From positions 186,001 to 250,000 of the forward strand of contig NZ_JABASZ010000014.1 in assembly GCF_012979275.1 (NCBI RefSeq): a DNA stretch of 64,000 bases, written 5' to 3'. Both the position numbers and the translations under genes were made by a program. The notes below the pieces were generated by a model. The model did not search any database. It had not been told where the DNA came from and worked only from the letters and a program-made list of their open reading frames with translations. Source of the DNA: Pseudopontixanthobacter vadosimaris. Lineage in GTDB: Bacteria; Pseudomonadota; Alphaproteobacteria; Sphingomonadales; Sphingomonadaceae. Below are positions 9,524 through 16,745 of the stretch, in pieces. Every line of letters begins with the position of its first letter. Within the stretch, counting starts at the first letter, position 1.

Positions 9524-9551
9524 TTGTCCGGCTTCCGTCCGTCCCTATCTG
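9524..9551 (+). promoter_or_regulatory. Possible housekeeping promoter of the peroxiredoxin gene
   Basis: TTGTCC (9524-9529), a 16-nt spacer, then TATCTG (9546-9551), leaving a 35-nt leader before the start codon with its AGAAGGAG ribosome-binding site at 9571-9578. The match to the consensus is moderate. Confidence 0.35.
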
Positions 9552-9586
9552 CAACCCCACCGACATCTGAAGAAGGAGCGAATTGC

Positions 9587-10066
9587 ATGACGATTTCCGT
9601 AGGCGACACTATCCCGCAGGCAACCCTGGTCAAGGCGACGGCAGACGGACCGGACAAGATCGAGGCAAAAGATTTTTTCGCGGGCAAGAAGGTCGCGATC
9701 TTTTCCGTTCCCGGCGCTTATACGCCGACCTGTTCGGCCAAGCATCTGCCCGGCTTCGTCGAGAAGGCGGATGAACTGAAGGCCAAGGGCATCGACGAGA
9801 TCGCCTGCACCGCGGTGAACGACGCTTTCGTCATGGCGGCCTGGGCAAAGGACAATGGTGCCTCGGACATTACCATGCTCGCCGACGGCAATGGCGAATT
9901 CGCCGAGAAGCTGGGCCTGACGATGGATGGCAGCGGCTTCGGCATGGGCAAGCGTGGCCAGCGTTTCTCGATGGTGGTCGATGACGGCAAGGTTACCCAG
10001 CTGAACGTCGAACAGCCCGGCGACTTCTCGGTCAGTTCGGCCGACCACCTGCTGGGCCAGCTTTGA
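9587..10066 (+). CDS. Peroxiredoxin (Prx5/AhpE-type redoxin)
   Basis: A 159-residue thioredoxin-fold peroxidase. The peroxidatic cysteine lies in PGAYTPTCSAKH near residue 49, the typical Prx5-class motif; it reduces H2O2 or alkyl hydroperoxides using glutathione/glutaredoxin or thioredoxin. The frame is open further upstream, but the ATG at 9587 follows an excellent AGAAGGAG ribosome-binding site and matches the family N-terminus (MTISVGDTIP). It is transcribed divergently from ahcY and ends at a bidirectional hairpin. Confidence 0.93.
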   Translation: MTISVGDTIPQATLVKATADGPDKIEAKDFFAGKKVAIFSVPGAYTPTCSAKHLPGFVEKADELKAKGIDEIACTAVNDAFVMAAWAKDNGASDITMLADGNGEFAEKLGLTMDGSGFGMGKRGQRFSMVVDDGKVTQLNVEQPGDFSVSSADHLLGQL

Positions 10067-10113
10067 TCCGGTAGGTTACCGCAGGGCCAAGCAAGACGGC
10101 CCTGGATGCGAGA

Positions 10114-10145
10114 GGGGTGCCGCCTGCTTCCAGACGGCACCCCTT
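10114..10145. terminator. Bidirectional terminator between peroxiredoxin and DUF2383 genes
   Basis: Perfect 9-bp arms GGGGTGCCG (10114-10122) and CGGCACCCC (10135-10143) around a 12-nt loop, followed by TT. It lies between two convergent genes. Confidence 0.65.
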
Positions 10146-10164
10146 CATCGTTCGGCCCAGCGAT

Positions 10165-10608
10165 TCAGCCCATGGCGTGCTTCATGGCACTGACCTTGTC
10201 ATGACCGGCCTTGATCGAAGTATAGGCTTCTTCAATCACGCTGCGGGTCGCGGGCGACAAATCACTGTCCTTCAAGGCATCTTCATATTTTGCCTTGATG
10301 AAGTCTTCGCCCCGCTCGACTTCCTCGACCACCGCCTTTTCCTCCGTGCCCATGATCGCCTGTTTCAGGTTCATGAACCCGCGATGGGCGGCGGCAGAGG
10401 CGCTGCTGTCGTCCTGCGGATCGCCGCCGAGCGATGCCACATGCGACTGCAGCCGCGTTGCGACGGCGCTGCGCTGATCGGCCATTTCGCAGAAGAAAGC
10501 GGCGTTGGCCGTCTTGCTGTCCTCGGACGCTTCGCGATAGCCCTTCATGCTGTCGAGAGTGGTTTTGATGAGACCGTTCGTGGTGGAGATATCGTCCTTG
10601 ATCGCCAT
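10165..10608 (-). CDS. PA2169-family four-helix-bundle protein (DUF2383)
   Basis: A 147-residue soluble helical protein, rich in Ala, Glu, Asp and Lys, matching the DUF2383/PA2169 family of ferritin-like four-helix bundles (segments LIKTTLDSMKGYREA and ERGEDFIKAKYEDAL). Its function is not established; members are often part of general-stress regulons. It lies downstream of folE on the same strand after a 136-nt gap, so it may be read from its own promoter or from the hemerythrin operon. Confidence 0.8.
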   Translation of the reverse strand: MAIKDDISTTNGLIKTTLDSMKGYREASEDSKTANAAFFCEMADQRSAVATRLQSHVASLGGDPQDDSSASAAAHRGFMNLKQAIMGTEEKAVVEEVERGEDFIKAKYEDALKDSDLSPATRSVIEEAYTSIKAGHDKVSAMKHAMG

Positions 10609-10744
10609 GTTCTATCGTTTTCCTGTATGATGTTAGTTGTAACCATACAGTGGACATCGCATCGGAAAGTTTCGTGAAGTCGCGCCTTCTTCGCCGGACG
10701 GCCTGGATACTGCGACAGCCTGATTCTCCCGAAGCCTCGGCCGA

Positions 10745-11353
10745 TCAGTACCCCATGAGGCTGAGCACTTCCTTGCGGCTGCGGTCGTCCTCCCGAAATA
10801 CGCCCATGACCTGGCTGGTCACCATCGTGACACCCGGCGTGCGTACACCGCGCGCGGTCATGCAGGCATGACTCGCTTCGATCACCACCGCAACGCCGCG
10901 CGGCTTCAGATGGTCGTCGATACAGCCTGCGACCTCGGCGGTGAGCCGCTCCTGTATCTGCAACCGGCGCGCATAACCATGCAGCACGCGGGCAAGTTTG
11001 GAAATTCCGACCACGCGATCACGCGGCAGATAGGCGATGGCAGCCTTGCCGATGATTGGCGCCATGTGATGTTCGCAATGCGACTGGAACGGGATATCCT
11101 TCAGGAGGACGATCTCGTCGTAACCGCCCACCTCCTCGAAAACCCGGGACAGGTGGATGGATGGATCCTCGCCATAGCCGAGGCAATATTCCTTCCAGGC
11201 CCGCGCCACTCGCTTGGGGGTGTCGAGCAGTCCTTCGCGTGACGGATCGTCGCCTGCCCAGGCGATCAATTTGCGGACAGCGTCCTGCACGTCTTCGGGC
11301 ACCGGAGGCTTGCCTGCCTCCCGGTCTTCATCGGGTCCGACAAGGCTGCTCAT
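10745..11353 (-). CDS. folE: GTP cyclohydrolase I
   Basis: A 202-residue FolE that converts GTP to dihydroneopterin triphosphate, the first step of folate (and queuosine/pterin) synthesis. Signatures are SHCEHHMAP (zinc-binding Cys and catalytic His), the GISKLARVL loop, RLQIQERLT and the second zinc cysteine in SHACMTARGV. The ATG overlaps the stop of the phospholipase D gene by 4 nt, an unusual partner for folate synthesis. Confidence 0.97.
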   Translation of the reverse strand: MSSLVGPDEDREAGKPPVPEDVQDAVRKLIAWAGDDPSREGLLDTPKRVARAWKEYCLGYGEDPSIHLSRVFEEVGGYDEIVLLKDIPFQSHCEHHMAPIIGKAAIAYLPRDRVVGISKLARVLHGYARRLQIQERLTAEVAGCIDDHLKPRGVAVVIEASHACMTARGVRTPGVTMVTSQVMGVFREDDRSRKEVLSLMGY

Positions 11354-12903
11354 TTCTTCCTCCGTGAAATTTTCTTCCGGGCGCGTTCCAGGCGACTCCC
11401 TTCGCGGATCAGCCCCCCGTTTGCATAGGGTTCGAACATGTCTTCAGGGCGTTCCGGGTCGAGCAGGCCCGATTCGGCAAGCCTCTCCTCCAGCTCGTTC
11501 AGGTCGGGCATTTCATAGGGGCGCAGGGAACGCGCCCGTGCCGTGCCCACCGCCCTGATGGTCGCCGCCATGGAACCGTGATCGTCCAGCATCGGGCCGA
11601 TCTCGTCCTCGCCGACACCCAGATGTTCCGCCAGCAGCGAAAGCCGCAATCCGCGCACTGCAGCGCAGTGCTTCTCATTGCCCGGTCGCTGGCAGTCGAT
11701 GAACACGTCGCATTCGCTGTCGAGGCCAAGCGAACGGTTGTTGAGATTGGCCGATCCGATTCGCAGGATCTCGTCATCGACGATCATGATCTTGGCATGG
11801 ACATAGATCGGCGTTGCACCGGTGAAAGGCATCCACAAGGAAAACCGCTTCCTGTGGTCAACCTCGTGCAAACCCTGCACCAACTTCGCGCGGGCATGGT
11901 CCATCGCCTGCTGTTCCAGCCAGCCATCGGCATTTTGCGGATGCACGATAACGATTTCGGGCGGATCGTCTTCTTCCAGCCTCGCCATGATCGCTTCGGC
12001 CACAACCCGTGAGGCGAAATACTGGCTTTCCGCATAAATGAACTTTTTCGCGCGCTTGATATGCCGCACGAACAACTCGCTGATCTCGGCGACCTGTTCC
12101 CAATCGCGGTGCTTCGCCCGTGTGCGCGCGATGCCGATTTCCACATCCTGAAAACTGACTTCCAGACTGTCCGGCCAGAGCGACGCTCCCCCATTCTCGA
12201 TCGCTTGCAGCGGCTTCCCGCCCGCCCTGATCCAGCGATCGCGGCCAAGTTCCGACAGGGCGGAGGCGGCGGGGCCTTCCAGCATCATGGTTGCGTCATG
12301 CCATGGACCGTACAGCGCCCCACGCGGCCGCTTGCGTCGCGTGTCGTTCTCGATATGCGCCCGCGTGTCCCAACGGTGCGTGGTCATGTCGATGCCGCCG
12401 CAAACCGCCAGCCGGTCGTCAAGGATGACCAGCTTCTGGTGATGGCTGCATCCGACCGGATGCGCGGTATCGAATTTGAAGTCGATCTGGCGATTGGGAA
12501 ACCAGCGCATCAGATCCATCGTCATGGATCCGCGGGAGAACAGCTGAAAGACGCCGACACTCCATTTCAGAATCCGGATTTCGAGATCTTTATTATGCCG
12601 CGCGAGCCAGAGGACGAAACTGCCGAGCCGGGAAGGATGTTTGCGCTGAAAGCCCTTCTGCCACCAGCGACGCCCCTGCGCCAGATGGATGCGGGTATCG
12701 AAATCCCAGCCGATCAGAAGAATACGCTGCCGCGTCTTCAGCATCACGTCCTGCATCAACGAAAAATAATCCGCAGCATCGATGATGACGCTGGCCTTTT
12801 CCGCGCGTTCGTATCGCCAGACGCCCGGCTCGACGCTGTCGTCCAGCCGGGATGTGTTCTTCGCTTTCTCACTCATGCGACTTGCCCGTAGGGCAAAACT
12901 CAC
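11350..12903 (-). CDS. Phospholipase D / cardiolipin synthase-like protein with two HKD motifs
   Basis: This 517-residue protein has two complete HxKx4D catalytic motifs (HHQKLVILDD and HAKIMIVDDEIL), each followed by the GG/GSANxN-type segment (GSANLNNRSLGLDSE after the second). No membrane helices are obvious, which favours a soluble PLD over a classical integral cardiolipin synthase. The start is GTG 12903, whose GTGA overlaps the hemerythrin stop; an ATG 27 nt downstream is the alternative. The C-terminal tail is basic (RARKKISRRKK), possibly for membrane contact. The substrate is unknown. Confidence 0.88.
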   Translation of the reverse strand: MSFALRASRMSEKAKNTSRLDDSVEPGVWRYERAEKASVIIDAADYFSLMQDVMLKTRQRILLIGWDFDTRIHLAQGRRWWQKGFQRKHPSRLGSFVLWLARHNKDLEIRILKWSVGVFQLFSRGSMTMDLMRWFPNRQIDFKFDTAHPVGCSHHQKLVILDDRLAVCGGIDMTTHRWDTRAHIENDTRRKRPRGALYGPWHDATMMLEGPAASALSELGRDRWIRAGGKPLQAIENGGASLWPDSLEVSFQDVEIGIARTRAKHRDWEQVAEISELFVRHIKRAKKFIYAESQYFASRVVAEAIMARLEEDDPPEIVIVHPQNADGWLEQQAMDHARAKLVQGLHEVDHRKRFSLWMPFTGATPIYVHAKIMIVDDEILRIGSANLNNRSLGLDSECDVFIDCQRPGNEKHCAAVRGLRLSLLAEHLGVGEDEIGPMLDDHGSMAATIRAVGTARARSLRPYEMPDLNELEERLAESGLLDPERPEDMFEPYANGGLIREGSRLERARKKISRRKK

Positions 12904-13391
12904 TCCTTGGCATCTTCCTTCTTTTCAGGAGTCACTTCGGCGGATGCACGTTCGGCTTCCTTGCGCCGGTCAAACACGGCCCGCATGTGCTGTTCATCCT
13001 CGGACGTCAGGTGCTTTTCGAAATCCGGAAAATGATCTTCCTCTTCCTCGTTGATGTGGTGGCGATAATCGTGATCCAGCTGCCTGAACTTCTCCATCCA
13101 TTCGTCGGATGACATATCGGTCGCGGCCAGATCGTTCAGCGCCTCGTCCAACTCGTGGTGTTCTGCCACCGAATGGCGGGTTTCATCCGTCGTCGGCGGC
13201 TTGCGGAGCATGGTGGAATAAAGCGCCTGCTCCTCCGCCGCCGCATGACTTTTCACCTCCTTGGTAAATTCCTCCAGCAGGGTCTTGCGCCGGTCCGTCT
13301 CGCCCTTGGTGCCCGCCATCTTGTCGAGCAGATCGCGATGGCGATCATGATCCTGTTTCAGGCGATCGAAGATGTCGGTGCTGTCGGTCAT
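12900..13391 (-). CDS. Hemerythrin HHE-domain protein
   Basis: This 163-residue protein has regularly spaced helix histidines (HDRHRD, HAAAEEQ, HHELDEAL, HINEEEEDHFPDFEKH), which would build a non-haem di-iron site for O2, NO or redox sensing. The C-terminal tail is charged (Glu/Lys-rich). The ATG at 13391 is chosen over the longer open frame because it follows AAGGAAA and starts the domain. It heads a coupled series with PLD and folE and has an EcfG-type promoter just upstream, suggesting a general stress role. Confidence 0.88.
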   Translation of the reverse strand: MTDSTDIFDRLKQDHDRHRDLLDKMAGTKGETDRRKTLLEEFTKEVKSHAAAEEQALYSTMLRKPPTTDETRHSVAEHHELDEALNDLAATDMSSDEWMEKFRQLDHDYRHHINEEEEDHFPDFEKHLTSEDEQHMRAVFDRRKEAERASAEVTPEKKEDAKE

Positions 13392-13421
13392 TCTGGACGT
13401 TTCCTTGTTGCTTGCATTCAC

Positions 13422-13446
13422 AACCCGCCGGCGCAGGGGCAGTTCC
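13422..13446 (-). promoter_or_regulatory. EcfG-type (general stress sigma factor) promoter
   Basis: On the minus strand GGAAC (13446-13442), exactly 17 nt, then GTT (13424-13422), about 30 nt before the hemerythrin start codon. GGAAC-N16/17-GTT is the known promoter signature of alphaproteobacterial EcfG sigma factors, and hemerythrin, PLD-like and DUF2383 genes are typical targets. Confidence 0.6.
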
Positions 13447-13490
13447 GCGGCGTGGGCAGATGCTCTGGCATGGCGGCAGGCAGCGCTTAT

Positions 13491-13901
13491 ATGTCCCGGA
13501 TGGACAATCAACCGACCGCTTTGCCGGACATCGCGCAGATGCAGGCCATGGCCGAACGCTCCCTCGCCAGATTACCCGCCCGCTTTCGCGAGCATCTTAC
13601 CGATATCGTCCTCCGGGTCGCCGATTTCGCCACGCCGGAGCAGCTCGGTGCGGTGGAGATCGACGATCGCTGGCACCTGTTTGGCCTTTACGAAGGGCGA
13701 CCGCTGCCCGACAAATCGGTGTGGGACCATTCCGACATGCCGCCGGCCATCACCCTCTTTCGCAAACCGTTGCTGCGTGAATGGCAGGAAACCGGCGTCG
13801 ACCTGGAGCACCTGGTCCATCACGTGGTCGTGCATGAGGCCGGGCATCATTTCGGCTTCTCGGACGATGACATGCACCAGCTGGAGGATGAGGCCGATTG
13901 A
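13491..13901 (+). CDS. Small zincin-like metallopeptidase-family protein
   Basis: A 136-residue protein with the zinc-protease helix HEAGHHFGFSDDDM near its C-terminus (HExxH plus downstream acidic residues), in the layout of the bacterial metallopeptidase family once called DUF1025. Members are short single-domain proteins whose substrates are unknown. The start could be 13470, 13491 or 13500; 13491 is taken because GGCAGG precedes it. It is divergent from the hemerythrin operon. Confidence 0.8.
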   Translation: MSRMDNQPTALPDIAQMQAMAERSLARLPARFREHLTDIVLRVADFATPEQLGAVEIDDRWHLFGLYEGRPLPDKSVWDHSDMPPAITLFRKPLLREWQETGVDLEHLVHHVVVHEAGHHFGFSDDDMHQLEDEAD

Positions 13902-13996
13902 TCGCGACTGCCCTGAAGAAGCGCGGGATTAGCAACCGAATTGACTTCTTCTTAACTACGATGCGCTAGCCGCAGTTCGAGAAGGCGAGGCGTGCG

Positions 13997-15097
13997 ATGA
14001 AGCGGATCTACTACCAACTTCAGCCCGCCCTCCCTGCTGCCGGCAGCAACCCGCAACTTCCCGTATATGCGTGCTTTCTTTTCATCCTCGCAATCAGCGC
14101 AATCTTGCTGTCGCGCTATGGGATGCCGTTTCCGGTCTCCTCGATAATCACCAATCTGGATATCTATCTCAAGGGTTTCCTGCTGTTCGTGATCTGCGAT
14201 TTCAGCTATCTGCTTTACAGAAACCGCCCGACAAGCCCTGCGGCTTTCATCTGGAGCAGATATTCCGACCCGGTCATGCTGGAGCTGTTCGTTGCAAGGC
14301 TCCCCCTGCTCCTACTGTATATCGCATTTCTCCCGCTGTTCGCATTGCTGAAACCGCTGATACCGCTGCTCAACCCCTATGACTGGGATCCTGTTCTGAT
14401 CCAGTGGGACCGGGCAATTTTCGGAACGGATCCCTGGCGCCTGCTGCAACCGATAGTGGGTTTTCCGATCGTCACCGCAGCACTGGCCGTCATCTATCAC
14501 GCGTGGTTCGGGCTGATCTATCCCGGCGCACTGATCTTCCTGTATGTCAGGCGGACCGAGGGCATCCGCAGACAATATCTGCTCGCCTTCATGCTGACGT
14601 GGTTCGTCGGCGGGTTTCTTCTCGCCAGCGGCATGGCCAGCGTCGGGCCATGCTTCCTCGAAGCTGTGACCGGTGATCCGCGCTTCTCGGAACAGATGGC
14701 TTATCTGAATGCGGCGGACGAACAGATACCGGTCGTGGTGCTGCATGTTCAGGAGATCCTGCTCAAGACCTATCTCGCGAACGGACCGGGTTCAGGGGCC
14801 GGCATAACGGCCATGCCGTCCATGCATGTCGCGATCGCCTTCCTGTTCTGGCTGGCGATACGGCGCGTGTCGCGAAACGCCGGACATTGGTTCTTCGCCC
14901 TGTTCGTCACCATCTGGATCGCCTCGGTCCACCTGGCGTATCATTATGCCGTGGACGGCCTCGTATCGGTAATCCTGGTCACCGTCCTCTGGCGGGTGTC
15001 GCACATCGTGATAGCGCGCTGGGATTTGCATCTCGCCGCGCGCGCGGACCGTCCCGCAACGGTGCCGCCATCCGGAGCGCTGTTCACGGATTTGTGA
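13997..15097 (+). CDS. PAP2-superfamily membrane enzyme (inositol-phosphorylceramide-synthase-like)
   Basis: A 366-residue integral membrane protein with about six or seven hydrophobic helices. It carries the PAP2_3 catalytic motifs GAGITAMPSMHVAIAFLF (Ser-x-His) and HLAYHYAVDGLVS (second His and Asp), as in inositolphosphotransferase/IPC-synthase-type enzymes. In sphingomonads such proteins are candidates for moving phospho-alcohol head groups onto lipids or glycosphingolipids; the actual substrate is unknown. ATG follows GAGAAGGCGAGG. It stands alone, with no operon partner. Confidence 0.82.
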   Translation: MKRIYYQLQPALPAAGSNPQLPVYACFLFILAISAILLSRYGMPFPVSSIITNLDIYLKGFLLFVICDFSYLLYRNRPTSPAAFIWSRYSDPVMLELFVARLPLLLLYIAFLPLFALLKPLIPLLNPYDWDPVLIQWDRAIFGTDPWRLLQPIVGFPIVTAALAVIYHAWFGLIYPGALIFLYVRRTEGIRRQYLLAFMLTWFVGGFLLASGMASVGPCFLEAVTGDPRFSEQMAYLNAADEQIPVVVLHVQEILLKTYLANGPGSGAGITAMPSMHVAIAFLFWLAIRRVSRNAGHWFFALFVTIWIASVHLAYHYAVDGLVSVILVTVLWRVSHIVIARWDLHLAARADRPATVPPSGALFTDL

Positions 15098-15401
15098 CAT
15101 GCAACGCAGGCTTCCGTTGGTCGAGGCGCTCCTGTCGCGCGTCGTCATCACCATTGCCCAACTGGTGGCGGCAGCAGCCAGCCTGACCTTCATTCGGCGC
15201 TAGGCGAAGCAGAAATTTCCGGAACGCTTCCCTGATGATCTGCGACCGTTTCATCAGCGCCTTGTCCCTTACGCCGCGCCAGGCTTCGATCTCGATCTTA
15301 CCGGCCAGCACTCCCCGCCGGCGCAACGCGGCAAGGAGCAGTAGTACGCACGGTTTGCTTCTGTCGTAACTCCCCCATGCGTAGATCGTGGCTTTTCCCA
15401 T
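15084..15401 (-). pseudogene. Probable N-terminal remnant of a glycosyltransferase
   Basis: From ATG 15401 the translation begins MGKATIYAWGSYDRSKPC and continues with LLLLAALRRRG and IEIEAWRGVRDKALM. This resembles the start of GT4-type glycosyltransferases (WGSYDxGKPRVRxLLxGLRxxGxEV..VWxGVxDK). The likeness ends after about 65 residues; the remaining frame runs into the 3' end of the PAP2 gene and is not protein-like. It lies next to tRNA-Arg, a common site of insertion and decay. This fills most of the 429-nt gap between the PAP2 gene and the tRNA; nothing else is evident there. Confidence 0.4.
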
Positions 15402-15526
15402 GCCGCCCTGATGGATGAACCGGCGAGGCCCGTCCACGCACAAGTGCCGAGCGAGCAAGGTGGCGACCAGCGAAAGCGCAGGCTGCAACTATGCGATCCG
15501 CCATCGCCTATTATGTGTTGGGATTA

Positions 15527-15603
15527 TGGTGCGCCCGGAAGGATTCGAACCTCCGACCCCTTGATTCGTAGTCAAGTACTCTATCCAGCTGAGCTACGGG
15601 CGC
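15527..15603 (-). tRNA. tRNA-Arg (anticodon ACG)
   Basis: The minus strand folds as a complete cloverleaf: acceptor arms GCGCCCG and CGGGCGC, D-loop AGCTGGATAGAG, anticodon loop CTACGAA (anticodon ACG, reading CGN Arg codons after inosine modification), T-loop GGTTCGAATCC, discriminator A and an encoded CCA (15529-15527). Confidence 0.97.
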
Positions 15604-15666
15604 CTTGGAGCCGCGGCCTATATGGGCGATGCTCGCGCTTGGCAATCCCCTTGCGCGCTCTTTTCG

Positions 15667-16080
15667 TCAAAACAGCCGCGAGGCGAGGAACCGGTCCAGT
15701 GGCGGCAGCGGCAGGTGGTGCAGGGTTTCCGGACCGTGCCAGGCAAGCTCCGCTCCTTCGGTCGAACGTGGCACGCCATCGTATCGGGACAGGCTGTAAA
15801 GAAGTATGACAAGCGGGCGGCCCTGCCCGTCCTCTCCATTATCGGCAAAACCGGCGGGCACCAGTTCTGCTGGATCAACGACAATCTCCAGCTCTTCGGC
15901 AAGTTCGCGAACAAGAGCAGATTGCGGGGTTTCACCCGGCTCTACCTTGCCACCGGGAAACTCCCACAGGCCGGCATGATGCTTGCCCCGGGGCCGCTGC
16001 TGCATCAGCGCGCGGCCGTCTTGATCGAATATCGCAGCTGCAACGACCATCACCCGTGTCGGCTTTTCTTTCACTTTCAT
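15667..16080 (-). CDS. mutT: 8-oxo-dGTP diphosphatase MutT (Nudix hydrolase)
   Basis: A 137-residue Nudix protein with the box GGKVEPGET...RELAEELEI, differing from the consensus only in a Glu where Gly usually precedes the last residue. MutT hydrolyses oxidised dGTP to prevent A:T to C:G transversions. The ATG at 16080 is preferred over an in-frame TTG 12 nt upstream. Divergent from the Flp pilin gene, with a palindrome in the shared intergenic region. Confidence 0.9.
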   Translation of the reverse strand: MKVKEKPTRVMVVAAAIFDQDGRALMQQRPRGKHHAGLWEFPGGKVEPGETPQSALVRELAEELEIVVDPAELVPAGFADNGEDGQGRPLVILLYSLSRYDGVPRSTEGAELAWHGPETLHHLPLPPLDRFLASRLF

Positions 16081-16105
16081 CGCAGGCTTCAACTTCTTGT
16101 TAAAT

Positions 16106-16120
16106 GTTCTGAGTCAGAAC
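16106..16120. promoter_or_regulatory. 15-bp palindrome between mutT and flp pilin gene
   Basis: GTTCTGA-G-TCAGAAC is a perfect inverted repeat around one central base, 25 nt upstream of the mutT start and 33 nt upstream of the first pilin start. It is placed to act as an operator for one or both divergent genes. No regulator is encoded nearby. Confidence 0.35.
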
Positions 16121-16153
16121 CAGTCTGATCAGGCCGAATTCGAGGGAAGTTGG

Positions 16154-16336
16154 ATGAAATTGTCACAACTCCTGAATGAAGTCGGGAAAGACGATTCCGG
16201 CGCAACAGCAGTCGAATACGGGCTGATAGTAAGCCTTATCGTAATAGCCTGCATTTCCGCCATGTCATCGTTAGCTGATGAGAAAGATGGGTTGTGGGCG
16301 ACCGTACGCGATGAGACTTCAGCGGTAATGAAATAA
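16154..16336 (+). CDS. Flp-family type IVb pilin (first copy)
   Basis: A 60-residue pilin with a basic N-terminus, the prepilin cleavage and Flp motif in GATAVEYGLIVSLIVIA (Gly before the mature start, Glu and Tyr at the Flp positions) and one hydrophobic helix. The C-terminal part (ADEKDGLWATVRDETSAVMK) differs from standard Flp pilins. Flp pilins are secreted by a Tad system, which is not in this window. ATG follows GAGGGAAG. Predicted to sit in the inner membrane until assembly. Confidence 0.85.
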   Translation: MKLSQLLNEVGKDDSGATAVEYGLIVSLIVIACISAMSSLADEKDGLWATVRDETSAVMK

Positions 16337-16443
16337 GGGTCGGCGGATTTTACATCTTGTAAAGAAGTCTACCCTAATACCGGATTTGCTCTGGCCCAGG
16401 ACGGTGAGAGCGGGGACACGAAGACTGAACCAGGAGACACCAC

Positions 16444-16632
16444 ATGAAGTTTTTCAAGAATCTCGTCGCCGACGAGCAGGGCGCGACCGCAATTGAATAC
16501 GGCCTGATTGCTGCTCTTATCGCTGTTGCAGCGATTACAGCTATGAACGGCCTCGGTGACCAGCTCAGCAGCACTTTCAACGATGTAAGCACCCAACTTG
16601 AAAAGGGCGAAAGGGGCGAGGGTACAACATGA
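16444..16632 (+). CDS. Flp-family type IVb pilin (second copy)
   Basis: A 62-residue pilin with the classical Flp pattern GATAIEYGLIAALIAVAAI followed by a short tail (STFNDVSTQLEKGERGEGTT). The start has an AGGAGA ribosome-binding site. It lies 107 nt after the first pilin gene and is closed by a strong terminator. The two copies are alike only in the N-terminal half, so a major/minor pilin division is possible. Confidence 0.9.
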   Translation: MKFFKNLVADEQGATAIEYGLIAALIAVAAITAMNGLGDQLSSTFNDVSTQLEKGERGEGTT

Positions 16633-16667
16633 TCGGGTGGCGAAGAACAATAAACCGCCAAAATCAG

Positions 16668-16700
16668 AACGGCGGGGAGCAATCCCCGCCGTTCTTCTTT
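16668..16700 (+). terminator. Rho-independent terminator after the Flp pilin genes
   Basis: A perfect 11-bp stem AACGGCGGGGA (16668-16678) / TCCCCGCCGTT (16683-16693) with a 4-nt GCAA loop, followed by CTTCTTT. It also separates these genes from the convergent M48 protease gene. Confidence 0.85.
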
Positions 16701-16745
16701 GCCTTGCTGATACAGAAAATTTCAAAAGCGCCGTTGCCGCTGGAC

